Positions 7,677 through 17,689 of a stretch of DNA of 64,000 bases are shown one piece after another. Location of the stretch: the NCBI GenBank assembly GCA_965222425.1, contig CBDCTW010000008.1, positions 327,024 to 391,023 of the forward strand, in the 5' to 3' direction. Under the pieces are notes generated by a model. That model made no database searches. It was not told the DNA's origin and was given only the letters and a program-made list of their open reading frames with translations. Source of the stretch: CBDCNP01 sp965222425. Its GTDB lineage: Bacteria > Acidobacteriota > Vicinamibacteria > Marinacidobacterales > DATDRI01. Both the position numbers and the translations under genes were made by a program. Within the stretch, counting starts at the first letter, position 1. Every line of letters starts with the position of its first letter.

Positions 7677-10600
7677 GAATCAACCCGATCGTTCGTTTCG
7701 CCGTAGAGCGGCGCGTCACGATGAGCATGGCGGTCATAGGTATCATCGTGATGGGATGGCTCTCTCTCCATCGCCTCCCGCTGGAGTTCCTCCCTGCCTT
7801 TTCTTCCTCGAACATTTGGGTGCGGGCTCCGTACGAGTCGTCATCACCCGAGGAGGTGGAACGGCTCATCGTGAGGCCGCTCGAGGACATTCTGGGAACG
7901 GTCAACGGGATCGACAGGCTGACTGCGACGGCGTCGGCAAACCAAGGAAGCGTGAGCATCAGTTTCCTAGACGGCACCGACATGGACTGGGCCGCGGTCG
8001 AGGTGCGGGATCGGATCGACCGTGTCCGAAACTTATTGCCCGACGATTTGAGACGGATCGAGGTCCGACGCTTCCAGAGCTCGGATATTCCGGTCCTTCG
8101 TTTTCATCTGAGCGCCGACTGGGATAAGGACCAGCTTTACGATTTCGTGGAGAACGTGCTCCAACGACGCTTGGAACGGCTCGAAGGAGTAGCCCAGATC
8201 GACATCGGGGGTCTGAAAAAAAAAGAGCTCCAAGTCCAGATCAACCCCGCTCGCATGCGAGCGCACGGCCTGGATGTCCGGGACTTGACGAGTGTCTTGC
8301 GCGACAACAACTACAGTCTATCCGGAGGCTTCATTAAGGAAGGCTCGCGCAAGCTCTTGGTCCGCTCGATGGGGGAGTTCCAGACCGCCCGTGAGGTCCG
8401 GAACCTGCCCGTCAATGGAGTTCGGCTGGGGGATGTAGCCAACGTGGAGTACACGTACCCACGCCAGGACGAGTACAACTTCCTGAACGACGGCGAGGCC
8501 CTCACCGCCCGCGTCTACAAGGTGTCCACCGCCAACTTGTTGGAAGTCGTGGATCGGGTCAAGACCGAGGTGGAAGAGATCAAGGCGATGCCACGGGCGT
8601 CGGGGCTGTCGGTGCGTTACTACCGAGACTCGTCGGTGGATGTGAGAAAGGGACTGGGGCAGCTTCGCAACGCGGGAATCCTAGGTGGTGCGTTGGCGAT
8701 CACCTTTATTTTCGTTTTTCTTCGACGTCTCAGAACGACGCTTCTCGTGGCTATATCCATACCACTCTCCGTCGTGCTGACGTTCGTCATTATGTATTTC
8801 ATGCGCCAGCTCGAGTTTAGCGAGATCACCATCAACATCATCAGCCTAATGGGATTGATGTTGGCGCTCGGGATGCTGGTCGACAATTCGATCGTGGTCA
8901 TCGAATCGATCTTTCGTCATCACGAAGAGCTTGGGGAGGACTCTCGTACCGCGGCATTGCGAGGCACCAGCGAGGTGGCCATGCCCATCATGGCGTCCAC
9001 ATTGACCACCATCTGTGTCTTCGTTCCGCTGATCTTCTTGGGCTCTCTGGGTGGTGGCTTCATGCGATTCATGACCGACGTAGGGACCACCATCATGGTC
9101 GTGATGGTGTCCTCACTCCTGGTCGCCCTCACCGTCGTGCCGATGGTGGCTGCGGTGCTTCTACGGAGTGAAGCACCCCGAGGGTCGCAGCTGGTGGAGT
9201 CGATGACGCGGGGGTACGGATACATCATTGGCTTTTCTCTGCGGCACCGGATGTTCTTCATGATCGCCATTGTCGCTATGCTCTATGGTTCTTGGGCCTT
9301 GTTCGGGACCATCGAGCGAAGCTTTTCGCCTCGCAGCATGGAAAGGCAAGTGACGATTTATCTGGACACGCCACGCCACTACTCCTTCAAGCAAATTCAG
9401 GCTCTTTATTCGGAAGTCTCCGAGATCCTCGATCAGCGAAGAGAAGAGTTGGACATCGCGGACATCGTATATGAGTACTCGCGCCGAGGTGGGCGATCGA
9501 GAGGGGGGTGGAGCGGTTCCAAGAAATTCGACATTTTTCTGGTCGGCGAGGAAGAGGCCACGCTGACGACCCGCGAAGCTCGGGAGCGCATCCGGGCGGT
9601 CATGCCCGTCAAGGCAGGAGTGGATTTCAAGATCGCCACGAGTTCCGGTCACGGCGGTGGCAGGTTCGGCATCTCTATGGAGATCATGGGTGACGATATG
9701 GCGGTCCTCGAGCTTCTTTCTGAGAACGTCGTCGCGGCGCTTACGGCGCTACCCTGGGTTCGAGATGTCGATTCCTCGCTCGAAAGCGGCGACGACGAGA
9801 TACGTGTCGAAGTGGATCGAGAGCGGGCGTTTCAGGCTGGGCTATCGACCCGCGCCGTCGCCTTCACCATCAACAACGCGCTGTCGTCGCGACCAATAAC
9901 TCGGCTAAAAAGTGGTGACCGAGAAATCGATCTCGTGATGAAGTTTCGCGAAGAGGATCGGGAGACGCTGGACCAACTCAAGAAAACCCCAATCTTCTCC
10001 GGAGACGTTGTGCTACCCATCGACGCGTTGGCCGAGTTCCAGGTGGGAGAAAGCCCGCGAACGATCGAGCGTATCGATCGCCGCCCGAAGATCACCATCA
10101 CCGCCAATACGGCGTCACAGGCGACTTCCTTCCGTATGATGGAGCAGGTGCGCTCGATAACCAATTTGATCAATTTGCCGCCCGGGTATAGCTGGACCTT
10201 CGGGCGGTGGGAGCGGTGGGCCCAGTCAGACATGGGAAGCGCGCGGTTCGGAATCGTCTTCGCGTTGCTCTTGATCTATCTGATCATGGCTGCGCTTTTC
10301 GAAAGTTTCGTGCAGCCTCTCACCATCATGTTCTCGATCCCATTCGCGTTCATCGGGGTAGGTGTGATCCTAAAGCTGACGAACCAGCCGCTCGACAACA
10401 TGACCAACCTCGGTTTGATCATTCTCGTGGGTGTGGTCGTCAACAACGCGATCGTGCTCATCGATCACATCAATCATCTTCGTTGGCAAGGGATGAGCCG
10501 CAACGAGGCCATCGTCACCGGGGGCAAGCACCGACTGCGGCCCATTCTGATGACTGCGTTGACCACGATTCTCGGCCTGACGCCCATGGTCGCGCCGTTG

Positions 10601-10780
10601 ATCTTCCCGAGTTGGTTGGGGAGCCCGGAGGGCTGGGCGGGTAACTGGGCACCGGTGGGCCTCGTGATCTTGGGAGGATTGACCACTTCCACTTTCTTGA
10701 CCCTGGTCATTATCCCCACCATCTACTCGCTGATCGATGATTTCGCCGTATATGGGAAACGCGTAATCCACGCTGCCTGA
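7673..10780 (+). CDS. RND efflux pump inner-membrane permease (first of two)
   Basis: 1035 aa, the normal length for AcrB/HAE1-type permeases. The N-terminus (NPIVRFAVERRVTMSMAVIGIIVMG) is the usual cytoplasmic end leading into TM1; TM4 has LALGMLVDNSIVVIESI and the C-terminal half has VGVVVNNAIVLIDHIN. The proton-relay pair is D-N rather than D-D in TM4, common among pumps of this branch. These trimeric transporters move compounds from periplasm or inner leaflet to the outside using proton influx, with an adaptor and an outer-membrane channel. The adaptor follows at 10799; no outer-membrane channel gene is in the window. Confidence 0.92.
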   Translation: MRINPIVRFAVERRVTMSMAVIGIIVMGWLSLHRLPLEFLPAFSSSNIWVRAPYESSSPEEVERLIVRPLEDILGTVNGIDRLTATASANQGSVSISFLDGTDMDWAAVEVRDRIDRVRNLLPDDLRRIEVRRFQSSDIPVLRFHLSADWDKDQLYDFVENVLQRRLERLEGVAQIDIGGLKKKELQVQINPARMRAHGLDVRDLTSVLRDNNYSLSGGFIKEGSRKLLVRSMGEFQTAREVRNLPVNGVRLGDVANVEYTYPRQDEYNFLNDGEALTARVYKVSTANLLEVVDRVKTEVEEIKAMPRASGLSVRYYRDSSVDVRKGLGQLRNAGILGGALAITFIFVFLRRLRTTLLVAISIPLSVVLTFVIMYFMRQLEFSEITINIISLMGLMLALGMLVDNSIVVIESIFRHHEELGEDSRTAALRGTSEVAMPIMASTLTTICVFVPLIFLGSLGGGFMRFMTDVGTTIMVVMVSSLLVALTVVPMVAAVLLRSEAPRGSQLVESMTRGYGYIIGFSLRHRMFFMIAIVAMLYGSWALFGTIERSFSPRSMERQVTIYLDTPRHYSFKQIQALYSEVSEILDQRREELDIADIVYEYSRRGGRSRGGWSGSKKFDIFLVGEEEATLTTREARERIRAVMPVKAGVDFKIATSSGHGGGRFGISMEIMGDDMAVLELLSENVVAALTALPWVRDVDSSLESGDDEIRVEVDRERAFQAGLSTRAVAFTINNALSSRPITRLKSGDREIDLVMKFREEDRETLDQLKKTPIFSGDVVLPIDALAEFQVGESPRTIERIDRRPKITITANTASQATSFRMMEQVRSITNLINLPPGYSWTFGRWERWAQSDMGSARFGIVFALLLIYLIMAALFESFVQPLTIMFSIPFAFIGVGVILKLTNQPLDNMTNLGLIILVGVVVNNAIVLIDHINHLRWQGMSRNEAIVTGGKHRLRPILMTALTTILGLTPMVAPLIFPSWLGSPEGWAGNWAPVGLVILGGLTTSTFLTLVIIPTIYSLIDDFAVYGKRVIHAA

Positions 10781-10798
10781 GAGGACCGAGCAGAAAGA

Positions 10799-12172
10799 AT
10801 GCTGAGACACGGACTGTACATTGTTGCGATCGTAATCGCGTGGAGCCTGCTGAGCCTGCTAGGCCTGCTAAATTTGTCCGCCTGCGGAGGCGACACGCTA
10901 TCCGAGAGCGCTCATGGGGGAGGTGGGCACCCGGCCTCCGGACCGAGGCGTGCCCGACCTGGTGGAAGCGGAGGTTGGGGTAACCCCGAGCCTTCCCCGG
11001 AGACGGACGTCGGCGTTCCGGTGGAAGTGGCCCTACCCGAACGACGATCCATCTCCTCCTTCATCGAGACGAACGGGACTTTGGAAGCCGAGAACGATAT
11101 CGACATCGTTGCCCGGACCACGGGACCCGTTGTGGAGCTTCTGGTCGAGGAAGGAATGGTCGTCGAGAAGGGGCAGCTTCTGGCACGGATCGATGACAAA
11201 GAGCTGCAGGCGCAGGTCGGCGTTGCCCGAGTTGCCCTCGAGGAGGCGAGGCGCACCCACCAGCGAGCCATGGCCTCTTTTGAGGAGAGCGTGATCAGTC
11301 AGGAGGTCTACGACCAGACGATCACCAAGCTCGAGTCGGCGGAGGTCCAGCTCGAGGGGAATCAAATTCTACTCGGATACTCGAAGATCGAGGCGCCCTT
11401 CGCGGGAACCATCATCGAGAGGTACATCAAGTTTGCGGAGAACGTCACGCCGAATCAAAGCCTTTTCCGGATCTCGGACTTCGATCCTATCCTGTGCCCA
11501 ATTCAAGTTCCCGAGAAGGAGCTCTCGAGCCTGAAAGTCTCCCAAACCGCCTACATCACCGTGGGGGCTTGGTCGGGAGAGCGGTTTTCGGCACGGGTGC
11601 TTCGCATCCGCCCGGTAGTGGACTCCGATACCGGCACGATCGAGGTGACGTTGCAGGTGAAGGCGCGAGGAAAGCTTTTGCCAGGGATGTTCGCCAGCGT
11701 CTATTTGGTTCGCGACTCCCATGCCGACGGTCTCGTTATTCCGAAGTCGGCCCTATCCCTCGAAAGCCTTGGCGACACCGTCTACGTGGTCAACGAAAGG
11801 CTGGCGGAGCGCCGAGACATCGAGCTCGGGTTCGAAGAGTCGGACTTTGTCGAAGTCCTGTCCGGGCTCACTGAAGAGGACCGCGTCGTGGTCGTCGGTC
11901 AAGACGGTTTGAGCGACGGCACTCCCGTCTTCGTTCTCAAGGGTCCGGGGGCGGAGGCCGGCTCCGAGCCGACGCCGAGCGGAGTCGCCCAAGGCCGGAG
12001 GTCCCAAGGTGGCCTGCGAGATGCAGAATTCCGGGACCCCGGCCAACTGGATCCCTCTCAGATGACCCCGGAACAGTTGGAGCAAATGAAAGAGCGCATG
12101 CGGCAACGCGGCATGAGCGACGAACAGATCGAAAAGGCCTTGAGCAGGCGCCTCGGCAAACCACAACCCTAG
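10799..12172 (+). CDS. RND efflux periplasmic adaptor (membrane fusion protein)
   Basis: 457 aa with a hydrophobic leader containing a possible lipobox (LLNLSAC, about residues 23-29). The biotinyl-lipoyl-like domain is recognisable (ARTTGPVVELLVEEGMVVEKGQLLARID), then an alpha-helical hairpin (VALEEARRTHQRAMASFEE), the second lipoyl half (GYSKIEAPFAGTI) and beta-barrel and membrane-proximal domains. The unusual C-terminal extension (about 60 residues, with DPSQMTPEQLEQMKERMRQR) is glutamine- and methionine-rich. It sits between two RND permeases and probably serves both. Confidence 0.9.
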   Translation: MLRHGLYIVAIVIAWSLLSLLGLLNLSACGGDTLSESAHGGGGHPASGPRRARPGGSGGWGNPEPSPETDVGVPVEVALPERRSISSFIETNGTLEAENDIDIVARTTGPVVELLVEEGMVVEKGQLLARIDDKELQAQVGVARVALEEARRTHQRAMASFEESVISQEVYDQTITKLESAEVQLEGNQILLGYSKIEAPFAGTIIERYIKFAENVTPNQSLFRISDFDPILCPIQVPEKELSSLKVSQTAYITVGAWSGERFSARVLRIRPVVDSDTGTIEVTLQVKARGKLLPGMFASVYLVRDSHADGLVIPKSALSLESLGDTVYVVNERLAERRDIELGFEESDFVEVLSGLTEEDRVVVVGQDGLSDGTPVFVLKGPGAEAGSEPTPSGVAQGRRSQGGLRDAEFRDPGQLDPSQMTPEQLEQMKERMRQRGMSDEQIEKALSRRLGKPQP

Positions 12173-12190
12173 CTCCTCTATTTACCCCAC

Positions 12191-15100
12191 ATGAGAATTG
12201 TCGACTTCTCCATCCGCCGGCCCGTTACGGTCATCGTCTTTTCAGCTGCCGCGTTGGTTTTTGGTCTGGTGGCCTTCGACGATCTGGCCGTCGATCTCCT
12301 CCCGGAGATCACTTACCCGTCCCTCACGGTGCGGACCGAATACGAGGGGGTTGCGCCCACTGAGGTCGAAGCGTTGATCACCAAGCCTCTCGAGAACGCG
12401 GTGGGCGTGGTCAACAACGTAGTTAAGGTCTCCTCCATCTCTCGAATGAACGTGAGCGAGATCACGCTGGAGTTCGGCTGGGACACCAATATAGATCTTG
12501 CCGCCCTCGACGTCCGCGAACGGTTGGACCTGGTGGAGCTCCCGGACGATGCCGGTCGGCCGATACTGCTTCGCTACGACCCTTCTTTGGATCCGGTGAT
12601 GCGTATCGGTCTCTATGGTGACGACGACTTGATCCGGATGCGCCTCGTCGGCGAACAGGAGGTGAAACGTATACTCGAGCGTGTTGAGGGGGTGGCCGCG
12701 GTATTGGTCAACGGCGGGCTCGAAGAAGAGATCCATGTCGAGATCGACGAGCGCCGCCTTGCAGGCCTCGGGTTGAACGTCAATGAGGTCATCACACGGC
12801 TGGCACAAGAGAACGTCAACCTCACCGGCGGGCGTTTGGAGGATGGCCAGACCGAGTATCTCGTCCGCACCATCAATGAGTTCGAGCGCCCGTCAGACAT
12901 GAGAGAGATCATCGTGGACAGCTCCGGCGGGGCGGCCGTGCGCCTGGAAGACATCGCCCGCATATACCAAGGACACAAAGAACGAGAGGTCATTACTCGA
13001 ATCAACGGTCAGGAGAGCGTCGAGATCGGCGTCTACAAGGAAGGTGGGACGAACACCGTTACCGTGGTGAACGACGTCACCGAGCGATTCGAGGACGTCA
13101 GAGAGAAACTAGCGCAGCTCGATCCGAATCTCCAGTTTGCCGTCATTACGGATCAAACCAGATACATTCGTCAATCAGTCCTGGAGGTGATGCGGACCGC
13201 TGTCATCGGTGGGAGCCTGGCCGTTCTAGTTCTCCTCCTTTTCCTTCGAAACATTCAATCTACGGTCATCATCGGAGTCTCTATACCTATCTCTGTAGTG
13301 GCGACGTTTTTCCTGATGTACGTCACCGGCATTTCCCTGAACATCATGTCCCTCGGTGGTCTTACCTTGGGTGTCGGCCTGCTGGTGGACAACTCCATCG
13401 TGGTCCTGGAGTCGATTCACCGTAAGCGGGAAGAAGGCCTCGATGTCGTGGAGGCGGCCCGGTCCGGAGCCGGTGAGGTAGGCCAGGCGGTGGTCGCCAG
13501 TACACTCACCACGGTCTGCGTGTTCGTGCCCATCGTCTTCGTAGAGGGTGTGGCAGGACAGCTTTTTAACGACCAGGCGCTCACGGTCACATTCTCACTC
13601 GCGGTCTCGCTTGTTGTGGCTTTGACTCTCATTCCCATGCTTGCCTCGCGGGAGTGGAATCAAGGCCTCCCGGACGACGCATCTCAGGACGAAGTATCGT
13701 CGTTGCGCCGTTGGCTGAGCGACAAGCTCTTTGGTCTCGGAGTGGTATTGGTTCGCGTCGTAAAATTCTTGGGCCGTCGCGTAGGTGCGTTCATCTACGG
13801 CGTGCTTTTTCTCCCGGCCAAGGGATTCGATAAGACCATCGGGTTCGTGACTCGCAACTACCCACGGGCTCTCGATGCGGTTCTGAGGCGACGCGCCGCG
13901 ACGATCCTGATCACTTCGGTGATGTTCGCGGGCAGCTTGCTCTTGCTGGGGCAGCTTGGGCGAGAGCTTGTTCCGGAGCTCATCCAAGGAGAGTTTTTCG
14001 TCAACACCGAGCTTCCTCCTGGAACTCACCTCGATATCACCTCCCGGCGCCTGGCGAATCTGGAGAGCGTTGCGGAGGAGTTGGAAGGTGTGCGTACGGT
14101 CTATGCGATCGTCGGCGCTTCGAACGAGCAGGGCGGTGTCGCGGGGGAGAGGCGGGAAAACATCGGGCAGCTTACGCTCATCATAGATGGCGTGCCAACT
14201 CTGGCAAGGGAAGACGGTTTAATGGAGTCGCTCCGTCCCGCACTGGATCGGGATGGAGACATACTCTATCGGTTTGGTCGTCCAACGTACTTTAGCTTCA
14301 AGTCTCCCATCGAGGTCGAGATTCGAGGTTACAACTTGAAGTTGCTAGGGCGCTTGGCCGAAGAGCTGATGAGACGCATGCGCGCCATGCGCGGCCTGGT
14401 CGACGTCAAGTCGTCAACCGAAGTGGGTAACCCGGAGCTTCAGATCCGATTCAATCGCGACCGACTTGCCTCGCTCGGCTACAACGTGAGGGATGTCGCG
14501 GCCATCGTGCGCGCCAAGGTGCTAGGGGTCGTTGCCACCGACATCAACCGCGAAGACCGCACTATCGACATTCGTCTTCGCTCCGAGGAGCGATTTCGCG
14601 ATAGCACGGTCGATCTATCTAACTTGACCATTGGGCACGTGGGCTCTACCGCGATCCCTCTGTGGGCAGTCGCGGAAGTCGCCGAGGCGGAAGGGCCGGC
14701 CGAGATTCGTCGAGCCGACGGCGACCGCGTGGCGCTGATCACTGCCAATCTTGTGGAGCGGGACCTAGGCTCGGCTTCAGAAGAAATTCTGCAAGCGCTC
14801 AATGGCATGACGTTCCCTGCGGGGTTCGATTGGCGTATGGGTGGGCAGCAGCAAGAGATGGAGACGTCGTTTCAGAGTATGCGTTTCACCATTTTGTTGG
14901 CCGTCTTCATGGTTTACCTGGTTATGGCATCGCAGTTCGAATCGCTCCTCCATCCTTTCGTCATCTTGTTCAGCGTTCCGTTCTCTCTCGTGGGTGTGCT
15001 AGTAGCGCTCTATCTTTTCCAGGTTACTGTCAGCATCGTCGTGCTCATCGGCGTCATCCTTCTGGCGGGCATCGTTGTGAACAACGCGATCCTCTTGGTG

Positions 15101-15361
15101 GACTACACTAACCGTCTGCGGCGGAAGGGGCAGTCGAAGTTGGAGGCGCTCCGAAACGCCGGACAAGCTCGACTACGGCCAATCTTGATGACGACTTCGA
15201 CGACGGTCCTGGGGCTCTTCCCTATGGCGCTCGGCCTTGGGGAAGGCAGCGAGCTCCGATCGCCCATGGCCCTCACCGTGATCGGCGGCCTCCTGACTTC
15301 CACCGCGCTGACACTCCTCCTCATTCCGGTCGTCTACTCGGTATTCGAGCGCGGCCGCTAG
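12191..15361 (+). CDS. RND efflux pump inner-membrane permease (second of two)
   Basis: 1056 aa, starting MRIVDFSIRRPVTVIVFSAA, a typical TM1 lead. TM4 shows LTLGVGLLVDNSIVVLESI and the second half ILLAGIVVNNAILLVDYTNR, so the protein is full length and structurally regular. It diverges strongly from the first permease, so the pair is not a recent duplication. Two permeases with one adaptor may form alternative or heteromeric pumps, as in MdtBC-type systems; this is inferred only from order. Confidence 0.92.
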   Translation: MRIVDFSIRRPVTVIVFSAAALVFGLVAFDDLAVDLLPEITYPSLTVRTEYEGVAPTEVEALITKPLENAVGVVNNVVKVSSISRMNVSEITLEFGWDTNIDLAALDVRERLDLVELPDDAGRPILLRYDPSLDPVMRIGLYGDDDLIRMRLVGEQEVKRILERVEGVAAVLVNGGLEEEIHVEIDERRLAGLGLNVNEVITRLAQENVNLTGGRLEDGQTEYLVRTINEFERPSDMREIIVDSSGGAAVRLEDIARIYQGHKEREVITRINGQESVEIGVYKEGGTNTVTVVNDVTERFEDVREKLAQLDPNLQFAVITDQTRYIRQSVLEVMRTAVIGGSLAVLVLLLFLRNIQSTVIIGVSIPISVVATFFLMYVTGISLNIMSLGGLTLGVGLLVDNSIVVLESIHRKREEGLDVVEAARSGAGEVGQAVVASTLTTVCVFVPIVFVEGVAGQLFNDQALTVTFSLAVSLVVALTLIPMLASREWNQGLPDDASQDEVSSLRRWLSDKLFGLGVVLVRVVKFLGRRVGAFIYGVLFLPAKGFDKTIGFVTRNYPRALDAVLRRRAATILITSVMFAGSLLLLGQLGRELVPELIQGEFFVNTELPPGTHLDITSRRLANLESVAEELEGVRTVYAIVGASNEQGGVAGERRENIGQLTLIIDGVPTLAREDGLMESLRPALDRDGDILYRFGRPTYFSFKSPIEVEIRGYNLKLLGRLAEELMRRMRAMRGLVDVKSSTEVGNPELQIRFNRDRLASLGYNVRDVAAIVRAKVLGVVATDINREDRTIDIRLRSEERFRDSTVDLSNLTIGHVGSTAIPLWAVAEVAEAEGPAEIRRADGDRVALITANLVERDLGSASEEILQALNGMTFPAGFDWRMGGQQQEMETSFQSMRFTILLAVFMVYLVMASQFESLLHPFVILFSVPFSLVGVLVALYLFQVTVSIVVLIGVILLAGIVVNNAILLVDYTNRLRRKGQSKLEALRNAGQARLRPILMTTSTTVLGLFPMALGLGEGSELRSPMALTVIGGLLTSTALTLLLIPVVYSVFERGR

Positions 15362-15373
15362 ATCTCTGGGGAG

Positions 15374-16468
15374 ATGAATCGCCTGTCCCCGAAACTGCTC
15401 GCCCTTCTTCTGACGCTCGTCGCGGCGTGCAGCCGGCCTGCCGAAGAGGAGCTGGTTCCCGACCTCTCGACGCTGATCCAAGCTCTGTCCGAGCCGGGCG
15501 GGTTCTTCGATACCGACAACATCATTTCCAACGAGACGTCTTACGTGCAGGTGGTGGAGCGGCTACGGCCAGTAGGGGGCGGCTACATTGGTGTGGGACC
15601 GGAACAGAACTTCACGTATATCGGGCGGGTCCGCCCGCGGTGGGCTTTCATCGTGGATGTTCGGAGACAGAACATGCTTCAGCATCTCTTGTCGAATGCG
15701 GTCCTGTCACAGGCGGAAACGCCCTACCAATACTTGTGTTGGCTATTTTCGCATCCCCCGACGGGCGAAGACGAACCGACCTCCACGGCCAGCCTCGAGC
15801 AGATTGTCGCCGCGTTCGAGTCGAGCCAACCAAGCGAGGAGCTCTTCGAACAAAACTTGCTGGTCATCTTCGATCATATCGAGCAGCTCCATGTTCCGCT
15901 CTCCAGGGGAGACCGGGACCACATACGCTTCGTCTATGGGTCGCTTTTCGATGACCAACTCGGTATCCGGTTCCGTAGCTTTGGATGTCCGCCCATGTCC
16001 TACCATCCCGACTACCGAGCGTTGTTGATGGCGGAGGGTCCTACCGGACTGCATGGTAGCTTCCTGGGATCGCCGGAGGACTACCGTTACGTGAGGGAGT
16101 TGGCCATGGGCGGCCGCCTAGTCCCGGTGGTCGGTGATTTTGCGGGAGGCCACGCTCTTCGCGCGGTAGGGGACTTCCTGAGGGAACGAGGAGAGGTAGT
16201 CTCCGCGTTCTACGTGTCGAACGTCGAGTTCTACCTCCTTCGTGCCGGCGGGTTCCGGCAGTACGTTGACAACGTGCGCTCGCTTCCGCTGACGGAAGAT
16301 AGTTTGTTCATTCGAGCCTATTTCGATTACGGTCTAAACCACCCCGCAGCCATGCCCGGTCACCGAAGCACGATGATTCTGCAACGCATCCCTCGGTTTC
16401 TATCTTTGTACGATTCGGGATCGCTCCGTAACTATTGGGATATCTGCACCATGGACTACTTGCAATGA
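15374..16468 (+). CDS. Conserved lipoprotein of unknown function, last gene of efflux operon
   Basis: 364 aa starting 12 bases after the second permease. The leader LLALLLTLVAACS is a clear lipoprotein signal with lipobox cysteine. Conserved-looking blocks include FDTDNIISNETSY, NFTYIGRVRPRWAFIVDVRRQN, and VVSAFYVSNVEFYL near the C-terminus. I do not know a function for this family. Co-location with the pumps suggests an envelope role, possibly accessory. The internal arginine and aspartate motifs could indicate an enzyme, but no catalytic set can be named. Confidence 0.65.
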   Translation: MNRLSPKLLALLLTLVAACSRPAEEELVPDLSTLIQALSEPGGFFDTDNIISNETSYVQVVERLRPVGGGYIGVGPEQNFTYIGRVRPRWAFIVDVRRQNMLQHLLSNAVLSQAETPYQYLCWLFSHPPTGEDEPTSTASLEQIVAAFESSQPSEELFEQNLLVIFDHIEQLHVPLSRGDRDHIRFVYGSLFDDQLGIRFRSFGCPPMSYHPDYRALLMAEGPTGLHGSFLGSPEDYRYVRELAMGGRLVPVVGDFAGGHALRAVGDFLRERGEVVSAFYVSNVEFYLLRAGGFRQYVDNVRSLPLTEDSLFIRAYFDYGLNHPAAMPGHRSTMILQRIPRFLSLYDSGSLRNYWDICTMDYLQ

Positions 16469-16551
16469 GCCGGCCTGATGTTTTCCGTCATTTTGGGGAA
16501 TCCGGTCTTGATTGAGGATGCGCTTTGGGCGAAAATCAACAGAGAGCAGAA

Positions 16552-16977
16552 ATGAAGCAACTGAGAGTCGACTGGTCGGAGCTGGCGGACGCTTTCGATG
16601 ATGATTCCCGGGATCACCGCTATTATCTCGATCGAGACACGGGAGAGGTCCACTTCTTCTCCACCTATCTCGAGAACGAGGAAGAGCAAGAAGACGAGCA
16701 AAGGCTCACTACCGAGGATCGGTATGTAGTCATTCCTCTTTCCCGTCGCCTCGTGCCGGTTCGCGACATCCATCAGTTCGTCGGTACCTTGGAAGGTCGG
16801 GATCGAAAACTCCTCCGTTCGTCGCTCGGGGAGCAGGAGGCCCGAGCCCGATTCGATGACACCCTGGACAACCTGCCAGAAACACGTGAGAAGTGGTTGC
16901 GATTCAAACAGCAAGTGGTCGAGCGCAGGATTCTAGAATGGCTCGGCGAGGTCGGGGTACAACCGCTCAACGAATGA
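16552..16977 (+). CDS. UPF0158 family protein
   Basis: 141 aa from the ATG at 16552; a TTG at 16525 in the same frame is less likely. The opening LRVDWSELADAFDDDSRDHRYYLD followed by DTGEVHFF matches the UPF0158 pattern, in which a short N-terminal repeat introduces a conserved acidic and aromatic domain. The end (FKQQVVERRILEWLGEVGVQP) also fits. Function is unknown. It stands alone after the efflux operon. Confidence 0.7.
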   Translation: MKQLRVDWSELADAFDDDSRDHRYYLDRDTGEVHFFSTYLENEEEQEDEQRLTTEDRYVVIPLSRRLVPVRDIHQFVGTLEGRDRKLLRSSLGEQEARARFDDTLDNLPETREKWLRFKQQVVERRILEWLGEVGVQPLNE

Positions 16978-17021
16978 GTCCGTTTGGCAACAAAGGGGGA
17001 TAGCAGTTCCCTGGGCTTAGC

Positions 17022-17677
17022 ATGCTCACCTTGATGAAGAATCCTTTCCGGCGCGCCTCGTTCTTGTCGGTATCGATGGCGTTGATCGTCATCGTGTCGC
17101 CAGGCTCAACTTCCGGTGGGGGCGACGTCCGCGAGTTCATTTACGTCCAGAGGTTGACCCACGAAAGCGTCGTGATTGCCTGGGGAAGTCCCCGCGAGGA
17201 GGCGAGCAATACAATCGGCGAGTCGTCGCCACCCTTTGGGCGTGCGGAGCTCGACGTTTTCTATCGTCAGAGCGACGAGCCGATCCCCGACTCACCTTAT
17301 TAACGCGGCAAGAGTCCGAGGGCCACTTGAAGACGACTCGTTACATCGTGACCGGCGCGGGTGGCAAGAGCGAGGGGGGACGCAAAAGAGGCTCCCTTGC
17401 AATACTACGCCGCGAAAGAGTGGAGGCGGCCAATGCTGAGGACAAGCCTCACTTCCTTCTCGTCCAAATCGAAGGCGATCGCATGGAGATAACGCCCATA
17501 ACCTACGACGCAAGCGACGCACGACCTGCACCCTTGGCGATCCGCACCCACGACAATCGCGTCTTCCCGGGGACAGGTGGATGGGGAGGAAACGGTAGCA
17601 ACGGTGGTAACGGTAGTGATTTGGGGGAGACGGAAAGTCCGTATCACCCGATCGTCATCAAGGTACGGCCCCACTAG
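17022..17677 (+). pseudogene. Secreted metallophosphoesterase remnant with internal deletion
   Basis: The first frame (17022-17303) has a signal peptide and a fibronectin-like strand region (YVQRLTHESVVIAWGS) as in the N-terminus of purple-acid-phosphatase-like enzymes. A second frame (17327-17677) begins TTRYIVTGAGGKS and ends in DKPHFLLVQIEGDRMEITPI, the usual last strands of calcineurin-type phosphoesterases. The whole catalytic core with its metal-binding His and Asp motifs is missing between them, near 17300-17330. This is therefore a deletion remnant. Confidence 0.65.
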
Positions 17678-17689
17678 ATCCTGCCAGCT

